From positions 1 to 52,790 of the forward strand of contig NZ_JACSGR010000009.1 in the NCBI RefSeq assembly GCF_016025525.2: a DNA stretch of 52,790 nt, given 5' to 3'. Numbering within the stretch: the first letter of the stretch is position 1; the number at the start of each line of letters is the position of its first letter. Made by a program: the position numbers and the translations under genes. This DNA is from Eikenella glucosivorans. Lineage in GTDB: Bacteria > Pseudomonadota > Gammaproteobacteria > Burkholderiales > Neisseriaceae. The notes beneath the pieces are model-generated. The model searched no databases. It was not told where the DNA came from and saw only the letters and a list, made by a program, of their open reading frames with translations. This document shows positions 19,112 through 27,874 of the stretch, one piece after another.

Positions 19112-19140
19112 TTGACAGTTCGGGCTTGGTTTTTTATAGT
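19112..19140 (+). promoter_or_regulatory. Sigma70 promoter of the rmpM-like gene
   Basis: TTGACA (19112-19117) and TATAGT (19135-19140) are separated by 17 bp, close to consensus. The transcript would have an untranslated leader of about 120 bases containing a small hairpin (ACCGC ... GCGGT near 19164-19182). Confidence 0.8.
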
Positions 19141-19266
19141 GGTACCCCGAATATATTTGGATAACCGCGGTTTTTAAGCGGTCCGTATATGGTGATTTTT
19201 GTGAAGGCCGGCATGCTGTAAAGCTTGCAAGTCTGCGCATAACAAACTTTTTGATGAGGGAATAAC

Positions 19267-19953
19267 ATGACCAAACAGCTTAAATTTGGCGCTTTGTTCT
19301 TGGCCTTGGTTGCTTCCGGCGCCGCCATGGCAGACAGCAGCTTCAGTAACGAAAAATATGGCTACACCATCAGCCAGCAGTCTCGCGAAGTAGTTCGTTC
19401 CAACTATGAACCCAAGGGCGCTCATGAGTGCTGGGAAAATAACTTCTTGAACAGCGAAGTTGATCGCTTGGGTTTGGTAGAGTGCGGCGACCGTCAGCCT
19501 GATGCTCCTGCCCAGCCGCAAGTAAACGAAGAGTTGGTATCTCTGTCTTCTAACTTCCTGTTTGGCTTTGACAAATTCAACCTGCGTCCTGAAGCCCGCA
19601 CCACTCTGGACGAGTTGGCTCAGCGCCTGTCTAACAGCAATGTACAGTCTGTACGCGTTGAAGGCAACACCGACTTTATGGGTAGCGATGCCTACAACCA
19701 GCGCCTGTCTGAGCGCCGTGCGAATACTGTTAGTGAATACTTGGTGGGCCGCGGTGTTCCTGCCGAGAAAATCTCTGCCGTTGGCTTGGGTGAATCTCAG
19801 GCTAAGATGACCGAGCAGTGTCAGCAAGAAGTTCGTAACTTGGGTCGTCGTGCTTCTGCTGCTCGCAAACGCAGCGCTCTGATTGCATGTATCGAGCCGG
19901 ATCGTCGCGTAGACGTTCGTATCCGCACCCTGGTGGAACAGCCTGCTCGCTAA
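19267..19953 (+). CDS. rmpM: RmpM/OmpA-family outer-membrane protein
   Basis: The 228-residue protein has a signal peptide ending at about residue 22 (LVASGAAMA|DS), a short N-terminal region and an OmpA-type peptidoglycan-binding domain from about residue 95 (FLFGFDKFNLRPEA, VEGNTDFMGSDAYNQRLSERRA). In Neisseria, RmpM (class 4 protein) associates with porins and TonB-dependent receptors and ties them to the cell wall. There is no eight-stranded N-terminal barrel, which supports RmpM rather than classical OmpA. Codons favour T in the third position (GTT, GCT, TCT, CGT), unlike the C/G-ending neighbours, a sign of high expression. Confidence 0.88.
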   Translation: MTKQLKFGALFLALVASGAAMADSSFSNEKYGYTISQQSREVVRSNYEPKGAHECWENNFLNSEVDRLGLVECGDRQPDAPAQPQVNEELVSLSSNFLFGFDKFNLRPEARTTLDELAQRLSNSNVQSVRVEGNTDFMGSDAYNQRLSERRANTVSEYLVGRGVPAEKISAVGLGESQAKMTEQCQQEVRNLGRRASAARKRSALIACIEPDRRVDVRIRTLVEQPAR

Positions 19954-19979
19954 TTTAGCTAACTAGCTGATTAAGCATG

Positions 19980-20021
19980 AAGGAACTGAGCTTTGGATAA
20001 AAGTTCAGTTCCTTATTTTTT
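19980..20021 (+). terminator. Rho-independent terminator of the rmpM-like gene
   Basis: AAGGAACTGA pairs with TCAGTTCCTT around a 15-base loop, followed by ATTTTTT. It starts 27 bp after the stop codon. Confidence 0.85.
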
Positions 20022-20123
20022 GCTTGCAGACAAATAGTTATGTAATCAGCCCGATTCACGGTTCTATACCACAAATCAAAACAGGCAAAACGTTCCGCTT
20101 GCCCAAGCCCTCAAAACAAACCG

Positions 20124-21554
20124 ATGCCGGCAAAATTAAACCATCACCTCAAGCCATTCATTGGCCGTGTGCTAGCCATTATTCTCTTCTATTGCCATTT
20201 TCAGGTAGCCTTTGCCCTAGATTTCGGCCGTATCCAACCAGATGAAGCGGCTGTCTACGTGCAAGACCTCGACAGCGGTGAAATCTTGCTTGCCCACCGT
20301 GCCGACGTAGCCATGAACCCGGCTTCCACCATGAAACTGGTTACCACATTTGCCGCGTTGCGTGCGCTGGGCGCTAATTTCCGCTGGCAAACCGAATGGC
20401 GCAGCAATGCCCCTATTGCCAACGGCGCTTTGCAGGGCGATTTATACTGGGTGGGCAGCGGCGACCCTGGTTTCGACCAACCTGATTTACTGGCCATGCA
20501 GCAGCAGCTCACCGGCCAAGGCATCCTCTCGCTCAATGGCAAAGTGCTGCTCGACCGCCAAGTGTGGGGCAGCGCCGGCAGTGCAGACGGCTTTGAAAAC
20601 GATGCCGAAGAAAGCTTTGTCGTCCCGCCCGACCCGCACATGATTGCCTACAAAGTGCTGTGGGCCACCGCCTCCCGCAATGAAGCCGGACAACCCGTTT
20701 TCCTGCTCAATCCACCGCTCTACGGCATTCCTGCCGATACCAGCCAAGTGCTGGAAACTTCAGGTCGCTGCGGTAAATTATCTAATCACGTTTCTGCCAA
20801 GCTTGAAAACAACACCCTTGTTTTCAGTGGCCGCCTGCCCACGTCCTGTATCGGCGAGAAAATGTTTCTCAACGTTTTCGACGCCCAACGCTTCGCCGAA
20901 GAAAGCTTCCGCGGACAATGGCTGGCTCAAGGCTTGGGCGGGCTATACGGCTTTGGCCGCGGCAAAACCCCGCCCAACAGCCGCATTCTGGCCGTGCACT
21001 ATTCCAAGCCGCTCGGAGAAATCCTCACCGACATGAACAAACATTCCAACAACCTGATTGCCCGCAGTGTGTTCCTCACCCTCGGCCATCAGGAACGCGG
21101 CCCGCACAGCGTGCACAACGCCGAAGCGGCCGTGCGTCGGCAATTGGTGGCCGCCGGTTTGGACGACGAAGCCCTGGTGCTGGAAAACGGCTCCGGCCTG
21201 TCGCGCCGAGAACGGCTCACTGCCCGCTTCCTCGGCAACATGCTGCTCCAAGCCTACCGTTCCCCCTTCAGAGACAGCTTCATCCACACCCTGCCGATTG
21301 CCGGCACCGACGGCACCTTGCGCGGCCGTTTCCGCCAACTCGGCCGCTCGCTGCGCATGAAAACCGGCACCTTGCGCGACGTGCGCGCCCTGGCCGGCTA
21401 CTGGCTGCCGCCTAGCGGGCGCAAACTGGCCGTGGTCGTCATCATCAACAGCCACCGCTCTGGCGGCTACCTGCCCGATATGGACAGCCTCGTGCGCCGG
21501 ATTGTGCACGATGCCGCCGAGCTGAATACCGTCCAGCCCGCGCCCGCCCAATAA
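20124..21554 (+). CDS. dacB: D-alanyl-D-alanine carboxypeptidase/endopeptidase (PBP4 type)
   Basis: The 476-residue periplasmic enzyme of the S13 family trims and cleaves peptidoglycan cross-links. The SxxK motif is S-T-M-K at residues 68-71, the SxN motif is in MNKHSNNLIARS, and KTG is in LRMKTGTLRDVRALAGYW. A signal peptide spans about residues 11-31. Its hydrophobic end FQVAFA is encoded by an exact uptake sequence (20200-20211), so the cleavage region is built from DUS. Length matches Neisseria PBP3. It is monocistronic, between rmpM and secB. Confidence 0.94.
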   Translation: MPAKLNHHLKPFIGRVLAIILFYCHFQVAFALDFGRIQPDEAAVYVQDLDSGEILLAHRADVAMNPASTMKLVTTFAALRALGANFRWQTEWRSNAPIANGALQGDLYWVGSGDPGFDQPDLLAMQQQLTGQGILSLNGKVLLDRQVWGSAGSADGFENDAEESFVVPPDPHMIAYKVLWATASRNEAGQPVFLLNPPLYGIPADTSQVLETSGRCGKLSNHVSAKLENNTLVFSGRLPTSCIGEKMFLNVFDAQRFAEESFRGQWLAQGLGGLYGFGRGKTPPNSRILAVHYSKPLGEILTDMNKHSNNLIARSVFLTLGHQERGPHSVHNAEAAVRRQLVAAGLDDEALVLENGSGLSRRERLTARFLGNMLLQAYRSPFRDSFIHTLPIAGTDGTLRGRFRQLGRSLRMKTGTLRDVRALAGYWLPPSGRKLAVVVIINSHRSGGYLPDMDSLVRRIVHDAAELNTVQPAPAQ

Positions 21555-21678
21555 GGCCGGCCCATTCGCCAAACAGCCACCAGATGCCTTATCCGGCAAG
21601 GAAAAGCTGGCAAAGCCAAGCGTTTTCAGGTAGCCTAGCGCTGTTTTGATTTTTTCACCCTTTTTTAAAGGAAACCGT

Positions 21679-22137
21679 ATGAGCGAACAACAGCAGCAAC
21701 CCGTATTCAGCGTGGAAAAACTGTATGTAAACGATTTGTCTTTGGAAGTGCCGCACGCCCCCGAAATTTTCCTGAACCAGGAAACCCCCGAAGTGGAAAT
21801 GCAGGTGCACACCGACAACAAAAAACTGGAAGACGATTTCTACAACGTTACCGTAACCGTTACCGTTACTGCCAAACTGGCCGACGGCAAAGTATTGTTC
21901 CTGAACGAAGTGGCGCAGAGCGGCATCTTCCGCTTGGCCAACATTCCCGAGCAGGACGTGAAGGTATTGCTCGGCATTGCCTGCCCGAACATCCTTTACC
22001 CCTATGCCCGCGAAGCCGTGTCTTCCACCATCACCCGCGCCGGTTTCCCGCCCGTGGTGCTGGCGCCGATCAACTTCGAAGCCATGTACGAACAGCAACA
22101 GGCCGCCGCCAATGCTCCGGCAGCCGGCAACGCCTAA
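21679..22137 (+). CDS. secB: Protein-export chaperone SecB
   Basis: The 152-residue cytosolic chaperone keeps precursors unfolded and hands them to SecA. It contains FSVEKLYVNDLSLEVPHAP, VTVTVTAKLADGKVLFLNEV and the conserved GIACPNILYPYAREAVSS. The ATG at 21679 follows an AAAGGAAA site; the frame upstream to 21646 only uses a non-ATG start. An uptake sequence (21625-21636) and an intrinsic terminator flank the gene. Confidence 0.97.
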   Translation: MSEQQQQPVFSVEKLYVNDLSLEVPHAPEIFLNQETPEVEMQVHTDNKKLEDDFYNVTVTVTVTAKLADGKVLFLNEVAQSGIFRLANIPEQDVKVLLGIACPNILYPYAREAVSSTITRAGFPPVVLAPINFEAMYEQQQAAANAPAAGNA

Positions 22138-22155
22138 TCCGGCACGCCCGCAGGC

Positions 22156-22190
22156 AAACAGGCTATGGCAGAAATGCCATAGCCTGTTTT
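22156..22190 (+). terminator. Rho-independent terminator of secB
   Basis: A 15-bp perfect stem (AAACAGGCTATGGCA with TGCCATAGCCTGTTT) with a GAAA loop runs into TTTT, 18 bp after the stop. Confidence 0.93.
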
Positions 22191-22365
22191 CATAGTTACA
22201 GTTAGGCCGCCGGCGTAACTTTAATGGCGGTTTGCGTTTTCAGGTAGCCCTTTCTCCGGCTGTAGTCATCTCCACCCACCGCGCGCCACCCCTTGATTTT
22301 CCCTGCCACGGCGCCATTTCCCAGCCATTCGATATTCCGCAACTTCATACCAAGGAACCGATTTG

Positions 22366-23703
22366 ATGACTACTTCCGTGATGACCCCGCAAGAGATTGT
22401 GCACGAGCTCGACAAACACATCATCGGCCAGCAGCAGGCCAAGCGCGCCGTGGCCGTGGCGCTGCGCAACCGCTACCGCCGCAGCCAGGTGGCCGAGCCG
22501 CTGCAAAGCGAAATCGTGCCAAAAAACATCCTGATGATCGGCCCCACCGGCGTGGGCAAAACCGAAATCGCCCGCCGGTTGGCGCGGCTGGCCAACGCGC
22601 CCTTTATCAAAATCGAAGCCACCAAGTTTACCGAAGTGGGCTACGTGGGGCGCGACGTGGACAGCATCGTGCGCGACCTGATGGAAATCGCCCTGAAAAA
22701 CCTGCGCGAACAGGCCGTGCGCAAAAACCGCGACCGCGCGCAGGACGCCGCCGAAAACCGCATCCTCGACGCGCTCCTGCCGCCCCCGCCGCGCACCGGT
22801 TTTGAAGGCGAACCTGCCGAGCCGCAGCCCGAAAGCCATACGCGCAAAAAATTCCGCGACATGCTGCGCCGCGGCGAGCTGGACGACAAAGAAATCAATA
22901 TCGAGCTGAGCCAGGCCTCGCCCGCCGCCATGCAGGTGATGGGCCCGCCCGGCATGGAAGAATTCAGCAGCCAGTTGCAGGATATGTTTGCCAACCTGAG
23001 CAAAGGCCGCACCAAACCGCACAAGATTAAAGTGTCCGCCGCCATGAAGCTCCTGCTCGACGAAGAAGCCGCCAAGCTGATCAACGAAGAAGAGCTGCGC
23101 GAGCAGGCCGTGCACGCCGTGGAGCAGCACGGTATCGTGTTTCTCGACGAAATCGACAAAATTGCCGCCGACAGCAACAGGCACGGCGGCGACGTATCGC
23201 GCCAAGGCGTGCAGCGCGACCTCTTGCCGCTGGTGGAAGGCACCACCGTGCAAACCAAATATGGCATGATCAAAACCGACCACATCCTCTTCATCGCCTC
23301 CGGCGCCTTCCACCTGAGCAAGCCCAGCGACCTGATTCCCGAGCTGCAAGGCCGCTTCCCCATCCGCGTGGAATTGAGCAGCCTCACCGTAGAAGACTTC
23401 CAAGCCATCCTCACCAGCACCGACGCCAGCCTCACCAAGCAATACCAAGCCCTGCTGGCCACCGACGGCGTGGCGCTCGAATTCACCCCCGAAGGCATCA
23501 CCCGCCTGGCCGAAATCGCCTTCCAGGTGAACGAGAAAACCGAAAACATCGGCGCGCGCCGCCTGCACACCGTGCTGGAAAAGCTGCTGGAAGACGTCTC
23601 CTTCCACGCCCCGCAGGGCAGCACGCAGATCACCGCCGCCTATGTGGACGAACGGTTGGCCGAAGTGGCCGAACAGGAAGATTTGGCGCGCTATGTGCTG
23701 TAA
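22366..23703 (+). CDS. hslU: ATP-dependent protease ATPase subunit HslU
   Basis: The 445-residue AAA+ ATPase unfolds substrates for the HslV peptidase. It shows TPQEIVHELDKHIIGQQQAK at the start, Walker A GPTGVGKTE near residue 61, the inserted I domain (about residues 110-230) and Walker B IVFLDEIDKIAAD near residue 252; the C-terminus ends DLARYVL, which in the family docks into HslV. The ATG at 22366 follows AAGGAA; a TTG three bases earlier is less likely. hslV is usually directly upstream but here the neighbour is secB, so the partner must be elsewhere or absent. Confidence 0.95.
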   Translation: MTTSVMTPQEIVHELDKHIIGQQQAKRAVAVALRNRYRRSQVAEPLQSEIVPKNILMIGPTGVGKTEIARRLARLANAPFIKIEATKFTEVGYVGRDVDSIVRDLMEIALKNLREQAVRKNRDRAQDAAENRILDALLPPPPRTGFEGEPAEPQPESHTRKKFRDMLRRGELDDKEINIELSQASPAAMQVMGPPGMEEFSSQLQDMFANLSKGRTKPHKIKVSAAMKLLLDEEAAKLINEEELREQAVHAVEQHGIVFLDEIDKIAADSNRHGGDVSRQGVQRDLLPLVEGTTVQTKYGMIKTDHILFIASGAFHLSKPSDLIPELQGRFPIRVELSSLTVEDFQAILTSTDASLTKQYQALLATDGVALEFTPEGITRLAEIAFQVNEKTENIGARRLHTVLEKLLEDVSFHAPQGSTQITAAYVDERLAEVAEQEDLARYVL

Positions 23704-23730
23704 TGATTGAAACGCGTTGAGCAAAAGAAA

Positions 23731-23771
23731 AGGCTACCTGAAAATATGCCGCGGCATTTTTCAGGTAGCCT
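23731..23771. terminator. Bidirectional uptake-sequence terminator, hslU/nitroreductase
   Basis: AGGCTACCTGAA (23731-23742) and TTCAGGTAGCCT (23760-23771) with A and T runs. The loop adds a GCCGCGGC inner stem. It lies between convergent genes. Confidence 0.8.
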
Positions 23772-23798
23772 TTTGCTATGTGGGGCATCGGCGGAAAG

Positions 23799-24461
23799 CT
23801 ATTCCACCCACTGCACAATCTCTTCCATCGGCAGGCGGGTTTTGGCGCGGAGGTCTTCGCCGCGGTAGCCGAAGGCCGCCATGATGCTGACACGGTAGGC
23901 AGCGGGGTCGAACAAGCCTTTGCCGGCGAGCAGCGCGTTGGCTTCTTCCAGGCGGAAGCCCTCAATCGGCGTGGAATCGATGCCGATGAAGGCGGCGGCG
24001 CTCATCATATTGGCCAGGGCGATATAGCTTTGTTTGCACGACCAATCGTAGAAAGCGCGCGGACTTTCGGTGAGGGCAAAATCGCTTTCGGCAAACTGCT
24101 TGAAGAAGCCCTCGCGGACGGCCACGGCCTGCGGCGGGATGTGGTGCACCTCGCCCCACATTTTGCGCTGGTAATCCGGCTGCATCGCGGCCTGCGTGCG
24201 GGCGAGGATGACGACGAAGTGGCTGCAATCCATGATTTTGTCGGCCGCGCCCCAGGCCACCTGTTTGATTTCGGTGCGCAATTGCGGATTTTGGATGATG
24301 AGGAAACGCCACGGCTCCAGCCCGAAGGAGCTGGGCGAGAGGCGGCCGGTTTCGAGGATAAAGGCAAAATCTTCGCGGCTGATTTTGCGCGCGGGATCGT
24401 ATTTCTTGCAGGCGTAGCGGCGGTGGAAGGCTTCGAGGACGGTTTTCTTGATATCGGGCAT
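23799..24461 (-). CDS. Nitroreductase-family NAD(P)H-dependent flavoprotein
   Basis: The 220-residue FMN protein starts MPDIKKTVLEAFHRRYACKK, with the family's Arg-rich FMN phosphate site, then LETGRLSPSSFGLEPWRFLI near residue 36 and AAFIGIDSTPIEGF near residue 150. It resembles NfsB-type enzymes that reduce nitroaromatics and quinones; the physiological substrate is not known. It is monocistronic, with uptake-sequence hairpins on both sides. Confidence 0.88.
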   Translation of the reverse strand: MPDIKKTVLEAFHRRYACKKYDPARKISREDFAFILETGRLSPSSFGLEPWRFLIIQNPQLRTEIKQVAWGAADKIMDCSHFVVILARTQAAMQPDYQRKMWGEVHHIPPQAVAVREGFFKQFAESDFALTESPRAFYDWSCKQSYIALANMMSAAAFIGIDSTPIEGFRLEEANALLAGKGLFDPAAYRVSIMAAFGYRGEDLRAKTRLPMEEIVQWVE

Positions 24462-24527
24462 GGCGGGCTCCTGAATGGGGCGGTAGGAAAAGGCAGAGGA
24501 TAGCGGGGCAGGGGGTGGAAGTCAAAA

Positions 24528-24566
24528 AGGCTACCTGAAAAAAGCAGTGGATTTTTCAGGTAGCCT
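24528..24566. terminator. Inverted uptake-sequence pair
   Basis: AGGCTACCTGAA (24528-24539) and TTCAGGTAGCCT (24555-24566), with flanking A/T runs extending the stem. It separates the nitroreductase gene from the AT-rich hypothetical pair, where it would end transcription of the latter on the minus strand. Confidence 0.75.
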
Positions 24567-24590
24567 TTTATTGTGGTTTGCATTAATTAG

Positions 24591-25133
24591 TTAATGTAAA
24601 ATTTGTTGGAAATTCCAACCGTTAGTCAGTTGTCTGATTAATGACAACAAGCCCTGGTGTTTGGCCGTAACTCCTTGTCGGCGTATGGCGCAGGCTATGT
24701 TTGCAGCTGTGCGATGCACTCCTTGCATATTATTTAATTGGAATGAGCGGCCACTCTCGTCAGTAATTTGTTGAGTATGGCAATTTACAATATATATCTG
24801 ATTTAATCCGTTTTTGTTATTTTCACTCATTTCCATCAATGTTGTAGCTTCAACTATATTAAATCCTGCTTCTTCAGTATCTAGAATTGTCGGGATGGAA
24901 ATTGAAGCAATCTTTCCATCAGAGTTGCCAGCATGAACGAAGATAAAATTAGTGGTATAGATAGCACTGTCCTCATTGAATGGATACCAAGCTAAGTTTG
25001 AGTAAACTTGGTTTCCGAAGGTATCTGTACCGATGTACTTCGTACCGTTTTGTCCTGCCAAAGGGTCGGTAGTGCTTTGCGCTGCTGCTATGCTAGATAA
25101 GGCAAACAGAATAGTAAGAAGAAATTGTCTCAT
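24591..25133 (-). CDS. Secreted hypothetical protein
   Basis: The 180-residue protein has a signal peptide (MRQFLLTILFALSSIAAAQS, cleavage near residue 18) and an Asn/Thr-rich mature part with one clear Cys pair candidate (IVNCHTQQI and NIACAIRRQG). The overall pattern (YIGTDTFGNQVYSNLAWYPF, later NCHTQQ) is like small surface or periplasmic proteins of the adhesin-E type, but I cannot assign it firmly. AAGGAA precedes the ATG. Its DNA is much richer in A/T than the neighbours. It follows the next gene by 24 bp, so the two are probably cotranscribed. Confidence 0.75.
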   Translation of the reverse strand: MRQFLLTILFALSSIAAAQSTTDPLAGQNGTKYIGTDTFGNQVYSNLAWYPFNEDSAIYTTNFIFVHAGNSDGKIASISIPTILDTEEAGFNIVEATTLMEMSENNKNGLNQIYIVNCHTQQITDESGRSFQLNNMQGVHRTAANIACAIRRQGVTAKHQGLLSLIRQLTNGWNFQQILH

Positions 25134-25157
25134 AAAAATTCCTTGTAATAGGTTTAA

Positions 25158-25706
25158 TTAAAATGGGTTGTAGCGCTTATGGCCGCCTGATGTAATGCAA
25201 TAGCGTCCTCCACGCGGCCCGATACAAATTCGGTGGTCTCGGCAGTCGCAGGAACTTCCATAGTATTTGGGTTCAGAACTATGGGAGCGATATCGTGTGG
25301 AATTGGTGGCGTAAGGCGCAGAAGATGCTTGAGAGCGGGACGAAGAATTTCTAGCTATGGAGTTATGCTGGCTCGGTAGCATTCTTGATGGATGTGAAGT
25401 TGTTTGGTGAGAAGGGGCATTATATGAAGTGGGGGAGGGGTTGTTTGTTATGGTTGCAGCATGATTGGGTACGGGATGGGTGCAGGCTTCATTTTTCTCA
25501 TCAATATAATCCAACAAGTTTTGTGCTGATTCCTCGTCTGTTAAATTGCCCAGATACTCCATTGCATACATCCTTTTTTGCATGCAGCTCCATTGCATGT
25601 TGGCATAGATATCAGTAATGACATCTTGTGCTTTTGGATTGGCATTAGATTGTAAGGCAATAGCTAATCCCAAAATTATTGTTACAGCCTTGACTTTGTG
25701 ATGCAT
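25158..25706 (-). CDS. Secreted Ser-rich protein with GPRGGRY C-terminal motif
   Basis: The 182-residue protein has a signal peptide (about residues 1-22), a helical part with two Cys, a long Ser/Asn/Pro-rich linker (about residues 75-145) and a Cys-rich tail: CDCRDHRICIGPRGGRYC, then GGHKRYNPF. The tail resembles the GPRGG-Y-I/G-K-Y pattern of the PBCV basic adaptor-type domain, seen at the end of varied bacterial proteins. AAGGAGA lies before the ATG. It is AT-rich and forms a probable two-gene unit with the next gene. Function unknown. Confidence 0.75.
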   Translation of the reverse strand: MHHKVKAVTIILGLAIALQSNANPKAQDVITDIYANMQWSCMQKRMYAMEYLGNLTDEESAQNLLDYIDEKNEACTHPVPNHAATITNNPSPTSYNAPSHQTTSHPSRMLPSQHNSIARNSSSRSQASSAPYATNSTRYRSHSSEPKYYGSSCDCRDHRICIGPRGGRYCITSGGHKRYNPF

Positions 25707-25786
25707 AACTTCTCCTTAATGTTTGTTTGATTTTGTTAAGTATTATATTTTTAATCATATTTTTCTTCAAGTGTAGCAAGCGCAGG

Positions 25787-25847
25787 GTGCGTGCGATACG
25801 CACTCGGTTTGGGAAACTTGCCTACCGCGTGCGCGGCTGCGCACGCG
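25787..25847. repeat. Two GC-rich hairpins
   Basis: GTGCGT/ACGCAC (25787-25803) and the perfect 9-bp stem CGCGTGCGC/GCGCACGCG with a GGCT loop (25826-25847) lie in the 315-bp gap between the hypothetical pair and the aldehyde dehydrogenase gene. They could be a repeat or a structured RNA remnant; I see no gene here. Confidence 0.5.
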
Positions 25848-25886
25848 CTGCCTTGCCATACATTGAAGCAAAAGCCGCAAACCATT

Positions 25887-25921
25887 TTCAGGTAGCCTGT
25901 GCCGGCTGTAGGCTACCTGAA
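25887..25921. terminator. Inverted uptake-sequence pair
   Basis: TTCAGGTAGCCT (25887-25898) and AGGCTACCTGAA (25910-25921) with an 11-bp loop, downstream of the aldehyde dehydrogenase gene. Confidence 0.6.
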
Positions 25922-25970
25922 AAATAACGGCAATCGTGCCTGTTGGATGAATCGGGCATCAGCGGGCGTA

Positions 25971-25998
25971 AAAAAGCTGCCGGAATTTCCGGCAGCTT
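25971..25998 (-). terminator. Rho-independent terminator of the aldehyde dehydrogenase gene
   Basis: On the minus strand AGCTGCCGGAA pairs with TTCCGGCAGCT, followed by TTTTT. It starts about 24 bp after the stop. Confidence 0.9.
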
Positions 25999-26021
25999 CG
26001 CGTTTCGGCACACGGGCAAAA

Positions 26022-27494
26022 TCAATACATCCCTTCGCGCTCTTCGCGGGTGCTGATGTAGATGTTTTTCACCTGGGTGTAGGCGGCGAGCATCATTTTG
26101 TGCGTTTCGCGGCCGATACCGGAGGTTTTGTAGCCGCCGAAGGGGGCGCCGGCGGGCAGGCGGTTGTAGCAGTTCACCCACACGCGGCCGGTTTCCAGGG
26201 CGCGGGATACGCGCAGGGCGCGGTTGATGTCGCGCGTCCACACGCCGCCGCCGAGGCCGTATTCGCTGTCGTTGGCCAGCTTGATCACTTCCTCTTCGGT
26301 TTTGAATTTGATCACGGTGGCCACCGGGCCGAAGATTTCTTCTTGGGCGATGCGGCTGCTGTTATCGGCGGCAATCAGAGTGGGCTCCACGAATTCGCCT
26401 TTGCCCAAATCGCCTTCGATTTTCTTACCGCCGGTGATGATGCGCGCGCCTTCTTGCTCGCCGATTTTCACGTATTTCAAAATTGTGTTGAGCTGGCCGG
26501 CGTTCACCTGCGCGCCCATCTGGGTGTCGTCTTCCCAGGGCAGGCCCACTTTCACTTTCTTAAATTCTTCGGCCAGCGCGGCCACGAATTTATCGTAAAT
26601 GCCTTCCTGCACGAAAATGCGCGAGCCGGCGCAGCACACCTGGCCTTGGTTGAACAAAATGCCTTTCTGGGCGCCTTCGAGGGCTTTGTCGAACGGCATG
26701 TCGTCGAAGAAGATATTGGCGGATTTGCCGCCCAGCTCCAGGGTGGCGGGAATCAGCAGCTCGGCGGCGGCAATGCCCACGCGGCGACCCACTTCGGTGG
26801 AGCCGGTGAAGGCGAGCTTGTTGAAGCCTTTGTGGTGCAGCATGTATTCGCCGGATTTGCTGCCTTTGCCGGTGATTACGTTGAGCACGCCTTTGGGCAG
26901 CAGGTGGTTCACTTTCTGGGCGAAGGAAAGCAGGCTCAGGGAGGTGCTGGAAGAGGGGTGGATCACGATGGTGCAGCCGGCGGCCAGCGCGGGGGCGATT
27001 TTCCAGGCGGCCATCAGGAAGGGGAAGTTCCACGGGATGATCTGGCCGACCACGCCGATGGGCTCGCGCAACACGAGCGACAGGTCTTCGGCGTCCAGCT
27101 GGTTGGCGCTGCCTTCTTCGCCGCGGATCACGCTGGCGAAATAGCGGAAATGGTCGGCGGCCAGCGGGATGTCGGCGGCGCGGGTTTCGCGGATGGGTTT
27201 GCCGTTGTCCAGGGTTTCCTGCAAGGCAAACAATTCGGTATTTTCGTCGATCACGTCGGCAATCCGGTTCAGGATGGCGGCGCGTTCGGCGGCGGTGGTG
27301 TGGCGCCAGGTTTGGAAGGCTGCCTGCGCGGCGGCCACGGCGGCGTCCACGTCGGCATCGGTGGCATCGGTGAATTTGGCCAGGAGCTCGCCGTTGGAGG
27401 GGTTGTGCGATTCGAGCAGGGTGCCGGGGCGGGTCCATTCGCCGTTGATCAAGAGGCCGTATTCACGGTCGAAGACATCTAAGTTTTTAGCCAT
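26022..27494 (-). CDS. NAD(P)-dependent aldehyde dehydrogenase
   Basis: The 490-residue enzyme belongs to the acetaldehyde-dehydrogenase group (AcoD/ExaC/AldB-like). It shows YGLLINGEWTRPGT at the start, PWNFPFLMAAWKIAPALAAG near residue 150, the catalytic Glu block LELGGKSANIFFDD near residue 250 and the catalytic Cys in FNQGQVCCAGSR. The ATG at 27494 was selected because AGGAGA lies about 8 bases upstream; the open frame continues to 27875 without support. It is divergent from the Ldh-family gene across a 380-bp gap that holds one uptake sequence (27643-27654) and probably both promoters. Confidence 0.92.
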   Translation of the reverse strand: MAKNLDVFDREYGLLINGEWTRPGTLLESHNPSNGELLAKFTDATDADVDAAVAAAQAAFQTWRHTTAAERAAILNRIADVIDENTELFALQETLDNGKPIRETRAADIPLAADHFRYFASVIRGEEGSANQLDAEDLSLVLREPIGVVGQIIPWNFPFLMAAWKIAPALAAGCTIVIHPSSSTSLSLLSFAQKVNHLLPKGVLNVITGKGSKSGEYMLHHKGFNKLAFTGSTEVGRRVGIAAAELLIPATLELGGKSANIFFDDMPFDKALEGAQKGILFNQGQVCCAGSRIFVQEGIYDKFVAALAEEFKKVKVGLPWEDDTQMGAQVNAGQLNTILKYVKIGEQEGARIITGGKKIEGDLGKGEFVEPTLIAADNSSRIAQEEIFGPVATVIKFKTEEEVIKLANDSEYGLGGGVWTRDINRALRVSRALETGRVWVNCYNRLPAGAPFGGYKTSGIGRETHKMMLAAYTQVKNIYISTREEREGMY

Positions 27495-27874
27495 TTCTTT
27501 GGTTCTCCTAGGGATGGTCATATCGGTGTTATGAAGCCGTAAAATAAAACAGCACCTCTTTGATGCTGCGGCTTGAGCATAGTCTTTTTTATCTTTCCGT
27601 TCAAGAATGCAGATTATCAAACGGCTTTTTGCTGTCCCATTGAGGCTACCTGAAAAAAGGAAGGGCGCGGCGGGCAACTTGTGAACAAGGCGCGTTGGGG
27701 CGGCACGGATTTTGCGCTTGCATCGGCAGCGGATTGAGACGAAAATCGCCATATAACAAGCATAAGCAGCCCGCCGCCGGCAGCCGTTTCCCGCTTGGAA
27801 AAGCGATGGCGGGCAGGCGGCACGCATCGGAGGCCAACCGTTTTTTGTGAACGCAGAAGCGTGGAGGAAAAGCA

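Noticed and set aside
19131..19200. Second Correia element near TATAGTGG upstream of the rmpM-like gene
   Set aside because: Only the -10-like TATAGTGG is shared; there is no inverted end or internal core.
22345..23724. A 459-codon open frame on the minus strand opposite hslU
   Set aside because: It is a shadow of the GC-rich hslU coding strand. Its composition (Gly/His/Ala/Phe-rich, no motif) is typical of antisense frames, and hslU is certain.
25899..27482. A 527-codon plus-strand frame opposite the aldehyde dehydrogenase
   Set aside because: Shadow of a gene with clear catalytic motifs on the other strand.
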